NCBI GenBank assembly: GCA_022573935.1
Contig: JACZTE010000050.1
Coordinates: 1-6,861 of the forward strand
Direction of reading: 5' to 3'
Length of the DNA stretch: 6,861 nucleotides
Source: Chloroflexota bacterium
GTDB lineage: Bacteria; Chloroflexota; Dehalococcoidia; DSTF01; RBG-16-68-14
Position numbers and translations under genes: made by a program. Below, piece by piece: positions 1-5,660 of this stretch; position 1 is the stretch's first letter, and each line of letters begins with the position of its first letter. The notes under the pieces were generated by a model that did no database searches, was not told the origin of the DNA, and saw only the letters and a program-made list of their open reading frames with translations.

Positions 1-1178
1 CGCTCGCGGCCGCCGTCGGGCGGCTCGGCTACGTGGCCGAACAGGAGGGGATCGACTGCCCTCAGGATGCGCTGGAGGTGATTGCGCGCACCGCCACCGG
101 CAGCCTGCGTGACGCCATCAACCTGCTCGAGCAGCTTGTCGACGGCTACGGCAAGAAGCTGACGCTGGAGCAGGTGAAAGAGGAGCTCGGCCTGGTGGTC
201 GATGCCCGCAGCGCTCAGCTCGCGACCCACACCTTGCGAGAGGAGCTGGCCGAGGGGCTGACGCTCATCGGTTCGGTGCGCGACGACGGGCTGGACCTGC
301 GCCAGTTCCAGCGCCAGGTCGTCGCCTACCTTCGCGGCCTGCTGCTCGTCAAGGCGGGCGCAGCCACCACCGACGCGTGGAGCGAGGAGCAGCTTGCCGA
401 GATGAGCGCCCTGGTGGCCGACGTCTCCGCCGCGCGCATCGCCGGCGTGCTACGTGCCTTCGGCGAGGCTGATCTGCGGGCCGATCCGCTTTCCCCCTTG
501 CCGCTGGAGTTGGCGCTAGCGAACTCCGTGCTGGCGAAGGCCCCACCGAGCCCCGCCGCTGCTGTGCCAGCGCCGAGGGCGGAACCCGCTGCGGCACCGC
601 CCCCGCCACGGCCTGCAGCCGTGCGACCGCCGAAGCAAGACGCCAAACCGAAGCGTGAAAATGCGCCAGCGAAACCTCCGGCGGCGAAGCCCGCCGCGAG
701 AGCCGAAGCGCCGGCCAAACCGGTCGAACCCGTTGCGAAGCCCGCTGCCGAAGTCGACACGCCGGACGAGCCAGCAGGCGAACCGGTCGCTGTGTCGGCC
801 ACGGCCGGCCCTTCGCAGGAGGATGTGCCGCCATCGCTCGCCGAAGCGAGGGCACACTGGCCAGAGATCTACAAGCGCGCGCGAGAGATTCACTACAAAG
901 CGGGGGCCTTGCTCAACAGCGGCTGTGGTATCATCGAGGCGTCGGAGGGCGAGATCGTCTTCGGCTTTCGCCATGCCATGCTCCTGGATCGCATGCAGGG
1001 CGACAGCGGCGAAAATCTCCGTGCTCTCCAGCAGGCGGTGGACGACGTGCTGGGCGAGGGCCGGACGTTGCGCTGTGTGTTGGACCCGAACGTGGAGGTG
1101 CAACGGCCCGGCCGCGGCGGCCATCTGGTACGCGCAGCCGAGGAGTTGGGCGGCCGGCTCGTTCCCGACGACGACTAA
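1..1178 (+). CDS. dnaX: DNA polymerase III subunit gamma/tau, C-terminal part (5' truncated by window edge)
   Basis: Clamp-loader ATPase subunit that loads the sliding clamp and ties the polymerase cores to the helicase at the replication fork. The reading frame is open to the left edge (first full codon at 3). The GTG at 33 encodes an internal Val within the conserved run YVAEQEGI, so it is not the start. The Walker A/B part of the AAA+ module lies outside the window. The sensor-2 motif GSLRDAINLLEQ is at about 99-134, and the helical collar domain continues to about 533. A low-complexity Ala/Pro/Lys linker of about 95 residues follows (about 534-818). A folded C-terminal domain with the tau-type pattern W-x-x-I-x-x-x-A, then EGEIVFGF, covers about 835-1130. 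I see no A-rich slippery heptamer in the linker, so a frameshifted gamma form is not evident. The stop overlaps the ybaB Shine-Dalgarno. Identification is firm; only the upstream extent is unknown. Confidence 0.95.
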   Translation, partial: LAAAVGRLGYVAEQEGIDCPQDALEVIARTATGSLRDAINLLEQLVDGYGKKLTLEQVKEELGLVVDARSAQLATHTLREELAEGLTLIGSVRDDGLDLRQFQRQVVAYLRGLLLVKAGAATTDAWSEEQLAEMSALVADVSAARIAGVLRAFGEADLRADPLSPLPLELALANSVLAKAPPSPAAAVPAPRAEPAAAPPPPRPAAVRPPKQDAKPKRENAPAKPPAAKPAARAEAPAKPVEPVAKPAAEVDTPDEPAGEPVAVSATAGPSQEDVPPSLAEARAHWPEIYKRAREIHYKAGALLNSGCGIIEASEGEIVFGFRHAMLLDRMQGDSGENLRALQQAVDDVLGEGRTLRCVLDPNVEVQRPGRGGHLVRAAEELGGRLVPDDD

Positions 1179-1183
1179 GGAGG
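1177..1183 (+). promoter_or_regulatory. Ribosome binding site of ybaB, overlapping the dnaX stop codon
   Basis: AAGGAGG is a near-perfect anti-16S match. It begins within the dnaX TAA and leaves 6 nt before the ATG at 1190. This spacing favours that ATG over the second in-frame ATG at 1196. Overlap with the upstream stop suggests translational coupling to dnaX. Confidence 0.75.
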
Positions 1184-1189
1184 ACTGGT

Positions 1190-1501
1190 ATGGGCATGAA
1201 TCGCGATATGCTCGCCCGCCTGCAGCAGATGCAAGAGCGGATGATGAAGGCGCAAGAAGAACTCAAGGAACAGATGTCCGAGGGTAGCGCGGGCGGCGGC
1301 GCCGTCAGCATCACCGTCACCGGTGGGCTGAAGGTACAGTCGCTCAAGATCGCGCCGGAGGTGGTGGACCCGGACGACATCGAGATGCTGGAAGACCTGG
1401 TGACTGCCGCGGTCAACGAGGCGCTCCAGGGAGTCCAGGCGCTGCAGATGCAGCAGCTGGGCGGACTGGCCGGGCAACTCGGCATCAGTCTGCCGGGGTA
1501 G
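1190..1501 (+). CDS. ybaB: YbaB/EbfC family nucleoid-associated protein
   Basis: Small DNA-binding protein (103 aa), a typical length for the family; known members form dimers and bind DNA as nucleoid-associated factors. Residues about 5-30 form a charged, Met/Gln-rich helix (LQQMQERMMKAQEELKEQ). A Gly-rich turn and beta strands follow (GGGAVSITVTGGLKVQSLKI). The family helix LEDLVTAAVNEAL is at about 65-77, and the protein ends with the usual Leu-Pro-Gly (SLPG). The gene starts 11 bp after dnaX and ends 20 bp before recR, the classic dnaX-ybaB-recR arrangement of many bacteria, which fits a role in replication and repair. The ATG at 1190 is chosen because AAGGAGG precedes it at ideal spacing. 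Confidence 0.96.
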   Translation: MGMNRDMLARLQQMQERMMKAQEELKEQMSEGSAGGGAVSITVTGGLKVQSLKIAPEVVDPDDIEMLEDLVTAAVNEALQGVQALQMQQLGGLAGQLGISLPG

Positions 1502-1521
1502 GCCGGAGGCGGCGACGCATC

Positions 1522-2151
1522 GTGAACGAACGCGTTTCGCCCAGCGGCCGGACACCCTCCACCGCAGCGCCGGTCGCCCGCCTCATCGAGGCCTTGCACA
1601 AGCTCCCCGGCATCGGCCCCAAGAGCGCCCAGCGTCTCACGTACTACCTGCTTCGCGCACCCGAGGCGGAAGCGCGCGCCTTGGCCGAAGCGGTAGTCGA
1701 GCTTAAAGAGAAGATCATCCTCTGCTCCACCTGCCAGAACGTCACCGAGGTCGACCCCTGCGGCATCTGCGCTGACCCGGCGCGTGACCGCTCGATGATC
1801 TGCGTGGTGGAGGAGCCGCTGGACATCCTGGCGATGGAACGCACCCATAGCTTTCGCGGACTCTACCATGTCCTGCACGGCGCCATCTCGCCGATGGAGG
1901 GCGTCGGGCCGGAGGACCTCAAGTTGAGCGAGCTGGTCGCTCGCCTGGGCAACGGCGACGTTCAGGAGCTGATCATGGCCACCAACGCCAACCTGGAAGG
2001 GGAGGCGACAGCGATGTACGTGAGCCGCCTCATTTCGCCCAGGGGCGTCCGGGTCACGCGCCTCGCACGTGGCTTGCCGATGGGCGCCGACCTGGAGTAC
2101 GCCGACGACGTGACGCTGACGCGGGCGCTGGAGAACCGCCAGGAGGTGTGA
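1522..2151 (+). CDS. recR: Recombination mediator protein RecR
   Basis: RecR forms a ring-shaped DNA clamp and works with RecO (and RecF) to help RecA replace SSB at single-strand gaps. The 209 residues show all family parts in order. A helix-hairpin-helix (LPGIGPKSAQRL) is at about 28-39. A four-Cys zinc finger has C68, C71, C80 and C83. A Toprim domain begins with the acidic VVEEPLDILAME at about 95-106, and TNANLEGEATA follows in its later part. The start is GTG at 1522. GGAGG at 1505-1509 lies upstream with a rather long 12-nt spacer, and there is no better start before the conserved core. About 10 extra N-terminal residues relative to the usual ~199 aa look unstructured. The gene lies 20 bp after ybaB, and its last codons carry the probable recO Shine-Dalgarno. 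Confidence 0.97.
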   Translation: MNERVSPSGRTPSTAAPVARLIEALHKLPGIGPKSAQRLTYYLLRAPEAEARALAEAVVELKEKIILCSTCQNVTEVDPCGICADPARDRSMICVVEEPLDILAMERTHSFRGLYHVLHGAISPMEGVGPEDLKLSELVARLGNGDVQELIMATNANLEGEATAMYVSRLISPRGVRVTRLARGLPMGADLEYADDVTLTRALENRQEV

Positions 2152-2181
2152 CGCCGCGCCTCTCGCCAGCGGCGTTAGCCG
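2141..2181 (+). promoter_or_regulatory. Distant Shine-Dalgarno plus bridging hairpin at the recR-recO junction
   Basis: AGGAGGTG at 2141-2148 is a strong Shine-Dalgarno located inside the end of recR but 33 nt before the recO ATG, too far to act in linear form. The intervening RNA can form a 9-bp stem: 2149-2157 pairs with 2169-2177 (TGACGCCGC with GCGGCGTTA, including one G-U pair), with an 11-nt loop at 2158-2168. With the hairpin looped out, only GCCG remains between the stem and the ATG, so GGAGG would sit about 6 nt from the start. No other purine-rich element lies close to the ATG. The recR stop TGA is in the stem, and there is no T-run, so this is not a terminator. The pairing is read directly from the sequence; the translational role is inferred. 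Confidence 0.5.
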
Positions 2182-2991
2182 ATGCCCAGACCACCGCGCG
2201 TCTATAAATCGTCCGCCATCGTCCTCCGCCAGCGCGGGCTGGGCGACGTGGATAAGATCATCACGCTGTACACCGCCGAGTACGGGAAGCTCGACGCCGT
2301 TGCCAAGGGCGTGCGGCGAGTAAAGAGCCGGCTGGCCGGCCACGTCGAACCGTTCAGCCATTGCTCGTATCTGCTGGCTCGCGGCCGCAATCTGGACATC
2401 ATCACCCAGGCCCAGACGATCGAGACGTTCCAGCCGCTCCACGACGACCTGGGCCGGCTCAGCCATGCCCTCTACGCCGTCGAGCTGGTGGAGCGCGGCA
2501 CGGAGGAGCGGTCGGAGAACTTCGCCCTCTACCGGCTGCTGCTCGACACCCTGCGCCGGCTCGCCCAGCGCGGCGATCTCGATACCATCTTGCGCTTTTT
2601 CGAGATGGCGGTGCTGGAGCAGCTAGGCTACCGGCCGGTGCTCAGGCAATGTGTGGTCTGCGGCCGGCCTCCGGAGGCGGAGGCGAACGTCTGGGCGCCT
2701 GGCCTGGGCGGCGTCGTCTGCTCGCGCTGCCGGCCCGGCAATACGCTGGTGCGGCGTCTCTCCGCGGGCGCCCTCGACGCGCTGCGCCTGCTCCAGGATG
2801 GCGACTTCGAGGAGGTAGCGCGGTTGCAGATGACGCCGGAGTTGGCGGACGAGCTGGAGCGCCACCTGCGCGACGCTATCCACTACGCACTGGAGCGCGA
2901 CGTGCGCTCGGCGGCGTTCTTGCAGACCGTTCGCCGGAGCCCTATCCGAAGCGCTGGGCGAAGCGCAGGGCGAAGCGCTGGCCTTCGCTGA
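2182..2991 (+). CDS. recO: DNA repair protein RecO
   Basis: Recombination mediator that binds ssDNA, SSB and RecR, anneals strands, and helps load RecA at gaps. The 269-residue product has the N-terminal OB fold (VYKSSAIVLRQRGLGDVDKI onward, about residues 7-80), a helical middle, and a four-Cys zinc site with C157, C160, C180 and C183, as in many Gram-positive-type RecO proteins. The ATG at 2182 is forced, because an in-frame TAG at 2176-2178 lies just upstream and the conserved core begins at residue 7. The gene follows recR by 30 bp. No Shine-Dalgarno lies close to the ATG; a hairpin may bring in the one at the recR end. The last ~13 residues are an Arg-Ser-Ala-Gly repeat encoded by a 12-bp tandem DNA repeat, outside the conserved fold. 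Confidence 0.95.
   Translation: MPRPPRVYKSSAIVLRQRGLGDVDKIITLYTAEYGKLDAVAKGVRRVKSRLAGHVEPFSHCSYLLARGRNLDIITQAQTIETFQPLHDDLGRLSHALYAVELVERGTEERSENFALYRLLLDTLRRLAQRGDLDTILRFFEMAVLEQLGYRPVLRQCVVCGRPPEAEANVWAPGLGGVVCSRCRPGNTLVRRLSAGALDALRLLQDGDFEEVARLQMTPELADELERHLRDAIHYALERDVRSAAFLQTVRRSPIRSAGRSAGRSAGLR
2947..2982 (+). repeat. Three tandem copies of a 12-bp unit at the 3' end of recO
   Basis: Units are at 2947-2958 (CGAAGCGCTGGG), 2959-2970 (CGAAGCGCAGGG) and 2971-2982 (CGAAGCGCTGGC). Each differs from the first by at most one base. In the recO frame they encode RSAG three times, directly before the terminal LR and stop. The unit is a multiple of three, so copy number can change without disturbing the frame. 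Confidence 0.85.
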
Positions 2992-2999
2992 TCGGTGCG

Positions 3000-3007
3000 G
3001 CTATACT
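3000..3007 (+). promoter_or_regulatory. Possible -10 element upstream of the first FmdB-type gene
   Basis: GCTATACT contains TATACT (3002-3007), one mismatch from the sigma70-type consensus TATAAT. It stands out in a very GC-rich region and lies just after the recO stop. A start near 3014 would give a leader of about 30 nt before the ATG at 3044. I see no convincing -35 at 16-18 bp spacing. The same eight bases occur upstream of the second FmdB-type gene. Confidence 0.35.
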
Positions 3008-3043
3008 AGTCGGGCGTCGAGGTTCTGGCGCACGGAAGTTACT

Positions 3044-3436
3044 ATGCCGCTTTACGAGTACTGCTGCGAGCACTGTGACGGTATCTTCGAGGCGCTCCGC
3101 CCGATGCGCGAGGCGTCCGACCCGGTACCGTGCCCCGTCTGCGACCGCGACGGGGAGCGGATCATGCCCACCACGTTTACTGCCTTTACGTTTCGCGAAG
3201 GCTACCCTCGCCGCCTGCCGGACAAGGGTACCTACTGGCACCTGGGCAAAGAGGTGAAGTCGCGCATCACGGGCCCTGCGCGCCCCTTCGAGCACCCGGA
3301 GCTGAACAAGCCAAAGCCGCCACCGCGGAGGTCGAAAGGCGATCTGGAGGTCGCGCGGGAGAAACGGCATTTGCAGGCGAAAGAGTCGCAGCGGATGCGG
3401 GCTTCCAGGCCGGGCCCACGCCGCTCGTCCCGCTGA
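3044..3436 (+). CDS. FmdB-type zinc-ribbon protein with basic C-terminal tail
   Basis: Small protein of 130 aa whose first ~45 residues match the FmdB/putative regulatory zinc-ribbon family: the start MPLYEYCCEHC, then Cys pairs C8/C11 and C30/C33 (CPVC), forming one zinc site. FmdB was named from a formamidase-linked putative regulator; the role of most members is unknown, so no function is assigned. Residues about 45-85 include GTYWHLGKEVK and an EHPEL stretch. From about residue 88 the protein is Lys/Arg/Pro-rich and probably disordered, a possible nucleic-acid-binding tail. The ATG at 3044 is preceded by GGAAG (3034-3038) at 5 nt. The gene lies 52 bp after recO, either as the last gene of that operon or from its own weak promoter, and is followed by a strong terminator. 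Basic residues and the two CxxC pairs would also suit a ribosome- or RNA-associated role. Confidence 0.85.
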   Translation: MPLYEYCCEHCDGIFEALRPMREASDPVPCPVCDRDGERIMPTTFTAFTFREGYPRRLPDKGTYWHLGKEVKSRITGPARPFEHPELNKPKPPPRRSKGDLEVAREKRHLQAKESQRMRASRPGPRRSSR

Positions 3437-3459
3437 CGTTAGGTCTACGCGCGCATAGA

Positions 3460-3491
3460 AGGCCGGGCTTGAGCCCGGCCTCGTTTGTTGT
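3460..3491 (+). terminator. Rho-independent terminator between the convergent gene sets
   Basis: The stem GGCCGGGC (3461-3468) pairs with GCCCGGCC (3473-3480) around a TTGA loop; A3460-T3481 adds a ninth pair. The tail is TCGTTTGTTGT, so it fits termination of the rightward set, 24 bp after the FmdB-type stop. Read on the minus strand the same hairpin is followed by TTCTATG, a weaker T-tract, so it may also end the leftward set, whose last stop is at 3505. It fills most of the 68-bp gap. Confidence 0.88.
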
Positions 3492-3504
3492 CTGACGCCG
3501 CTCG

Positions 3505-3786
3505 CTACTCGTTCCGCTTCGTGAGGGGCTGATCGAGCTTGTACCGCTTCACCAGGTTCTCGAAGGAGAGGTCGGGGCTCGAGGCGTCGATCATCTTGTC
3601 GTACTTCGGGTCGAGCTGCTCCAGCTTGCTGCGCATCGAGAGGTGGAAGGCAAAGCTGCTGATGAGGCGATGGACGTCGGCGCTACCGCAATCCGGGCAG
3701 GCGGGGTGGAAGTCGTCGGTCACCCGTTTGACCAACACGCTCACCACCTTCTCGCAGTCCATGCAGGCATATTCGTAGATAGGCAC
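3505..3786 (-). CDS. FmdB-type zinc-ribbon protein, 93 aa
   Basis: A second member of the FmdB-type zinc-ribbon family, on the opposite strand. It begins MPIYEYACMDC, with zinc ligands C8, C11, C30 and C33 (CPDC) at exactly the same residue positions as in the protein encoded at 3044-3436. After the ribbon (about residues 1-45) comes a mixed-charge, probably helical segment (FHLSMRSKLEQLDPKYDKMI), quite unlike the basic tail of its neighbour. The start is GTG at 3786, supported by a perfect GGAGGTG Shine-Dalgarno (3794-3800 on the complement) at 7 nt and by the fixed MPxYEY family N-terminus. An extended -10 lies just upstream, so it may be transcribed alone as well as from metG. Molecular function is unknown; the family assignment is firm. 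Confidence 0.88.
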   Translation of the reverse strand: MPIYEYACMDCEKVVSVLVKRVTDDFHPACPDCGSADVHRLISSFAFHLSMRSKLEQLDPKYDKMIDASSPDLSFENLVKRYKLDQPLTKRNE

Positions 3787-3793
3787 GGAACAG

Positions 3794-3800
3794 CACCTCC
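3794..3800 (-). promoter_or_regulatory. Ribosome binding site deciding the GTG start of the second FmdB-type gene
   Basis: CACCTCC on the plus strand reads GGAGGTG on the minus strand, a perfect anti-16S match 7 nt before the GTG at 3786-3784. It supports a GTG start over the next Met codon, which falls after the first Cys pair position and would destroy the zinc site. Confidence 0.75.
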
Positions 3801-3806
3801 GCGGTC

Positions 3807-3815
3807 AGTATAGCA
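3807..3815 (-). promoter_or_regulatory. Extended -10 promoter element for the second FmdB-type gene
   Basis: On the minus strand the sequence is TGCTATACT: a TG one base before TATACT, matching the extended -10 form TGnTATAAT with one mismatch. No -35 of TTGACA type is visible at 16-18 bp, which extended -10 promoters can do without. A start about 7 nt downstream, near 3800, would leave a very short leader beginning at the Shine-Dalgarno. It lies in the 48-bp gap after the polyprenyl synthase gene. Confidence 0.45.
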
Positions 3816-3834
3816 GTTGCTGTTGGGCGGCCTG

Positions 3835-4800
3835 CTACTGCTGGCGGCTGAGCACGTAGTCGGCGATGTCGATGAGGGCGGCGCGGTCCGGCGTGTCCGG
3901 CAGCGGCTCGAGGGCGGCGACGGCGCGGTCGCGGAAGTCGCGCGCCACGGCGCTCGCCTCGTCCAGGATGGTCGAGTTCTGGATCATGAAGAGCGCTTCG
4001 GCAAGGTGCTCCTCGCTATGGTTGTCGGCGAAGAGCTTCTTCACCGGGTTGTCGTCAGGGTGGCGCTCCATCAGGAGCAGGGCGGGGAGGGTGAGCGTAC
4101 CCTGCATCAGGTCGCTGCCGACGGGCTTGCCCAACTCGGCCTCGTCGCCCGAGAAGTCCAGGATATCGTCCACGACCTGGAAGGCCATCCCCACGTTGTC
4201 GCCGTAGGCGCGCAGGGCGGCGATATGCTCTGGCGTCGCGGTCGCCACCATCGCTCCTCCCTCAGCCGAGGTAGTGAAGAGCGACGCCGTCTTCCCCTCG
4301 ATGCGCCCGAAGTAGGCCATCGTGTCCTGCCCGTATTCGTATGCGCTCATGTCCTGCGTCAGCTCGCCAGAGGCCATCGCCATGAGCGTCCGCGAGAAGA
4401 GCTTCACTACTTCGATGCTCTCGGTTTGGCAGATCAGGTTGGCGGCGTGGGCGAACATGTAGTCGCCCAGCATCACGGCCGCCGCGTTGTGGTGGCGGGC
4501 GTTGGTCGTGGGCCGGCCGCGCCGGGTGTCCGAGGCGTCGATCACGTCGTCGTGGACGAGCGTGGCGGTGTGGAGCAGCTCGATGGAGGCGGCCAGCGGC
4601 ACGAGCAGATGCGGCCGATATTCGCCGAAGCGCCCGGCCAGCAGCGCGATGGTGGGGCGCAGCCGTTTGCCGCTCGCCGAGAGGACGTTGCCCAGCATCC
4701 CTTCCAGCAGGCTGAACTCGTTCCGCTTGACAGCGTCGAGCGTGGCCTGGACTTTAGCTAGCTCTTCTTGCACGGGCTCGTGTATGGATACCACGGGCAT
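3835..4800 (-). CDS. Long-chain trans-polyprenyl diphosphate synthase
   Basis: Adds isopentenyl diphosphate units to an allylic primer, probably making the side chain of menaquinone or another quinone. The 321 residues are standard for the family. GKRLRP (44-49) binds pyrophosphate. The first Asp-rich motif is D84-D85-x-x-D88 within TLVHDDVID, followed by R93-R94. K170-T171 precede the second Asp-rich motif, D211-D212-x-x-D215 (FQVVDDILD). The residue five places before the first Asp motif is the small A79, and T80 follows. Chain-length rules for this family link a bulky residue there to short products, so a long product is likely (heptaprenyl/octaprenyl type, HepT- or IspB-like); the exact length cannot be read. 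The ATG at 4800 is backed by AGAGAGGAG (4807-4815 complement) 6 nt away. It follows tatD by 20 bp, probably in one operon with metG and tatD. Confidence 0.93.
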   Translation of the reverse strand: MPVVSIHEPVQEELAKVQATLDAVKRNEFSLLEGMLGNVLSASGKRLRPTIALLAGRFGEYRPHLLVPLAASIELLHTATLVHDDVIDASDTRRGRPTTNARHHNAAAVMLGDYMFAHAANLICQTESIEVVKLFSRTLMAMASGELTQDMSAYEYGQDTMAYFGRIEGKTASLFTTSAEGGAMVATATPEHIAALRAYGDNVGMAFQVVDDILDFSGDEAELGKPVGSDLMQGTLTLPALLLMERHPDDNPVKKLFADNHSEEHLAEALFMIQNSTILDEASAVARDFRDRAVAALEPLPDTPDRAALIDIADYVLSRQQ

Positions 4801-4820
4801 GACGCGCTCCTCTCTGCCGC

Positions 4821-5660
4821 TTAGACGCTTCGCGGCGTTTGCATGCTCGCTACGGCTGACGTCGTCGCCCCGATGGCGAACAGCCGCTCAGCGTTTTCGG
4901 TCGTCGCTTCCGCCACCTGCTGGGCGGGCTCTCCCCGTAGCTCTGCGATCTTGGCCACCGCCTCCGCGACGTAGGCCGGCTCGTTTCGCTTGCCGCGGCG
5001 CGATTGGGGAGGCCCGTAGGGGCTGTCTGTCTCCACCACCAGTGTACTGAGATCGAGACGCCGCGCCACCTCTTGCAGGCGCTGGGCGTTGGGATAGGTT
5101 ACCGAAGTATGGATGGAGATAGCGAATCCTAACTCCACATAACGCTCGGCAAGGTCGATGTCGCCGCTGAAGTAGTGCATCACCCCCAGGGGCCGGCCAT
5201 CGGCGAGGCGGCCGTCCAGCCGGCGCGACCACGCTTCGACGAGAGGGAAGAGCGTCTCCTCCGCCTCGCGGCAGTGGATCGCGACAGGCTTGGCTACCTC
5301 CGCGGCTAGATCGAGTTGGCGGCTGAACACCTGTAGCTGGGTCTCCTTTGGCGAGAGGTTGCGGTAGAAGTCGAGGCCGATCTCCCCGATTACGGCCACC
5401 CGTGGATCGCGAGCGAGCTCCGTCAGCCGCTCCCAGGACGGCTCGTCCATGTCGCGGGCGTCGTGGGGATGGCAGCCCGATGCGGCGAGGACGCCGGTTT
5501 GCGCTTCGGCTAGGGCGATGGCCTGCTCGGAGGAGGCGACGTCCCAGCCGAGGACAAGCTGGCCGGCCAGGCCGGCCTCGCGGGCCCGCGCAAGCATGGC
5601 GTCGCGGTCGCCGTCGAACTTCGAGCTCTGGATGTGTGTGTGCGTATCGAAGAGCCGCAT
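4821..5660 (-). CDS. tatD: TatD family metal-dependent hydrolase (DNase)
   Basis: TIM-barrel nuclease of the amidohydrolase superfamily; characterised members are two-metal DNases acting in DNA repair or DNA degradation. The 279 residues carry the full ligand set: H7-x-H9 (FDTHTHI), E93 in GEIGLDFYR, H129 in IHCRE, H162 in MHYFSGD, and the ETDSP motif at 210-214. The open frame continues upstream to 6014, but that part lies out of frame inside metG. The ATG at 5660 is chosen because MRLFDTHTH is the family N-terminus, and GAGGTC (5667-5672 complement) lies upstream at about 6-8 nt. It starts only 2 bp after the metG stop, so translation is probably coupled. Pairing of metG and tatD is common across bacteria. 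The C-terminus runs about 15 residues beyond the usual end. The natural substrate is not known. Confidence 0.95.
   Translation of the reverse strand: MRLFDTHTHIQSSKFDGDRDAMLARAREAGLAGQLVLGWDVASSEQAIALAEAQTGVLAASGCHPHDARDMDEPSWERLTELARDPRVAVIGEIGLDFYRNLSPKETQLQVFSRQLDLAAEVAKPVAIHCREAEETLFPLVEAWSRRLDGRLADGRPLGVMHYFSGDIDLAERYVELGFAISIHTSVTYPNAQRLQEVARRLDLSTLVVETDSPYGPPQSRRGKRNEPAYVAEAVAKIAELRGEPAQQVAEATTENAERLFAIGATTSAVASMQTPRSV

Noticed and set aside
33..35. GTG at 33 as the start of dnaX
   Set aside because: It encodes the Val of the conserved YVAEQEGI run, and the frame is open with DnaX-like sequence (VGRLG) before it; the gene is simply cut by the window edge.
516..1124. Minus-strand frame opposite the dnaX linker
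   Set aside because: It is the antisense of an Ala/Pro/Lys low-complexity region, which gives Arg/Gly-rich nonsense.
931..2466. Long minus-strand open frame of 511 codons across dnaX, ybaB, recR and recO
   Set aside because: It is antisense to four well-recognised genes, has no domain I recognise, and long antisense frames are expected in GC-rich DNA with G/C at third positions.
2970..2988. Hairpin GCGAAG...CTTCGC at the recO end as a terminator
   Set aside because: The 6-bp stem has a 7-nt loop and no T-run, and it arises from the tandem repeat unit.
2361..3257. Plus-strand frame of 298 codons overlapping recO and the first FmdB-type gene
   Set aside because: It is a +1-type shadow of recO rich in Arg, Ala, Gly and Pro with no family pattern; recO itself is intact in another frame.
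3817..4761. Plus-strand open frame of 314 codons opposite the polyprenyl synthase gene
   Set aside because: It mirrors the synthase codons and is His/Val/Arg/Gly-rich, as reverse-strand shadows are; the opposite strand carries every catalytic motif of the family.
5630..5643. GT-dinucleotide run as a simple repeat
   Set aside because: It is just the codons for the conserved THTHI metal-binding segment of tatD.
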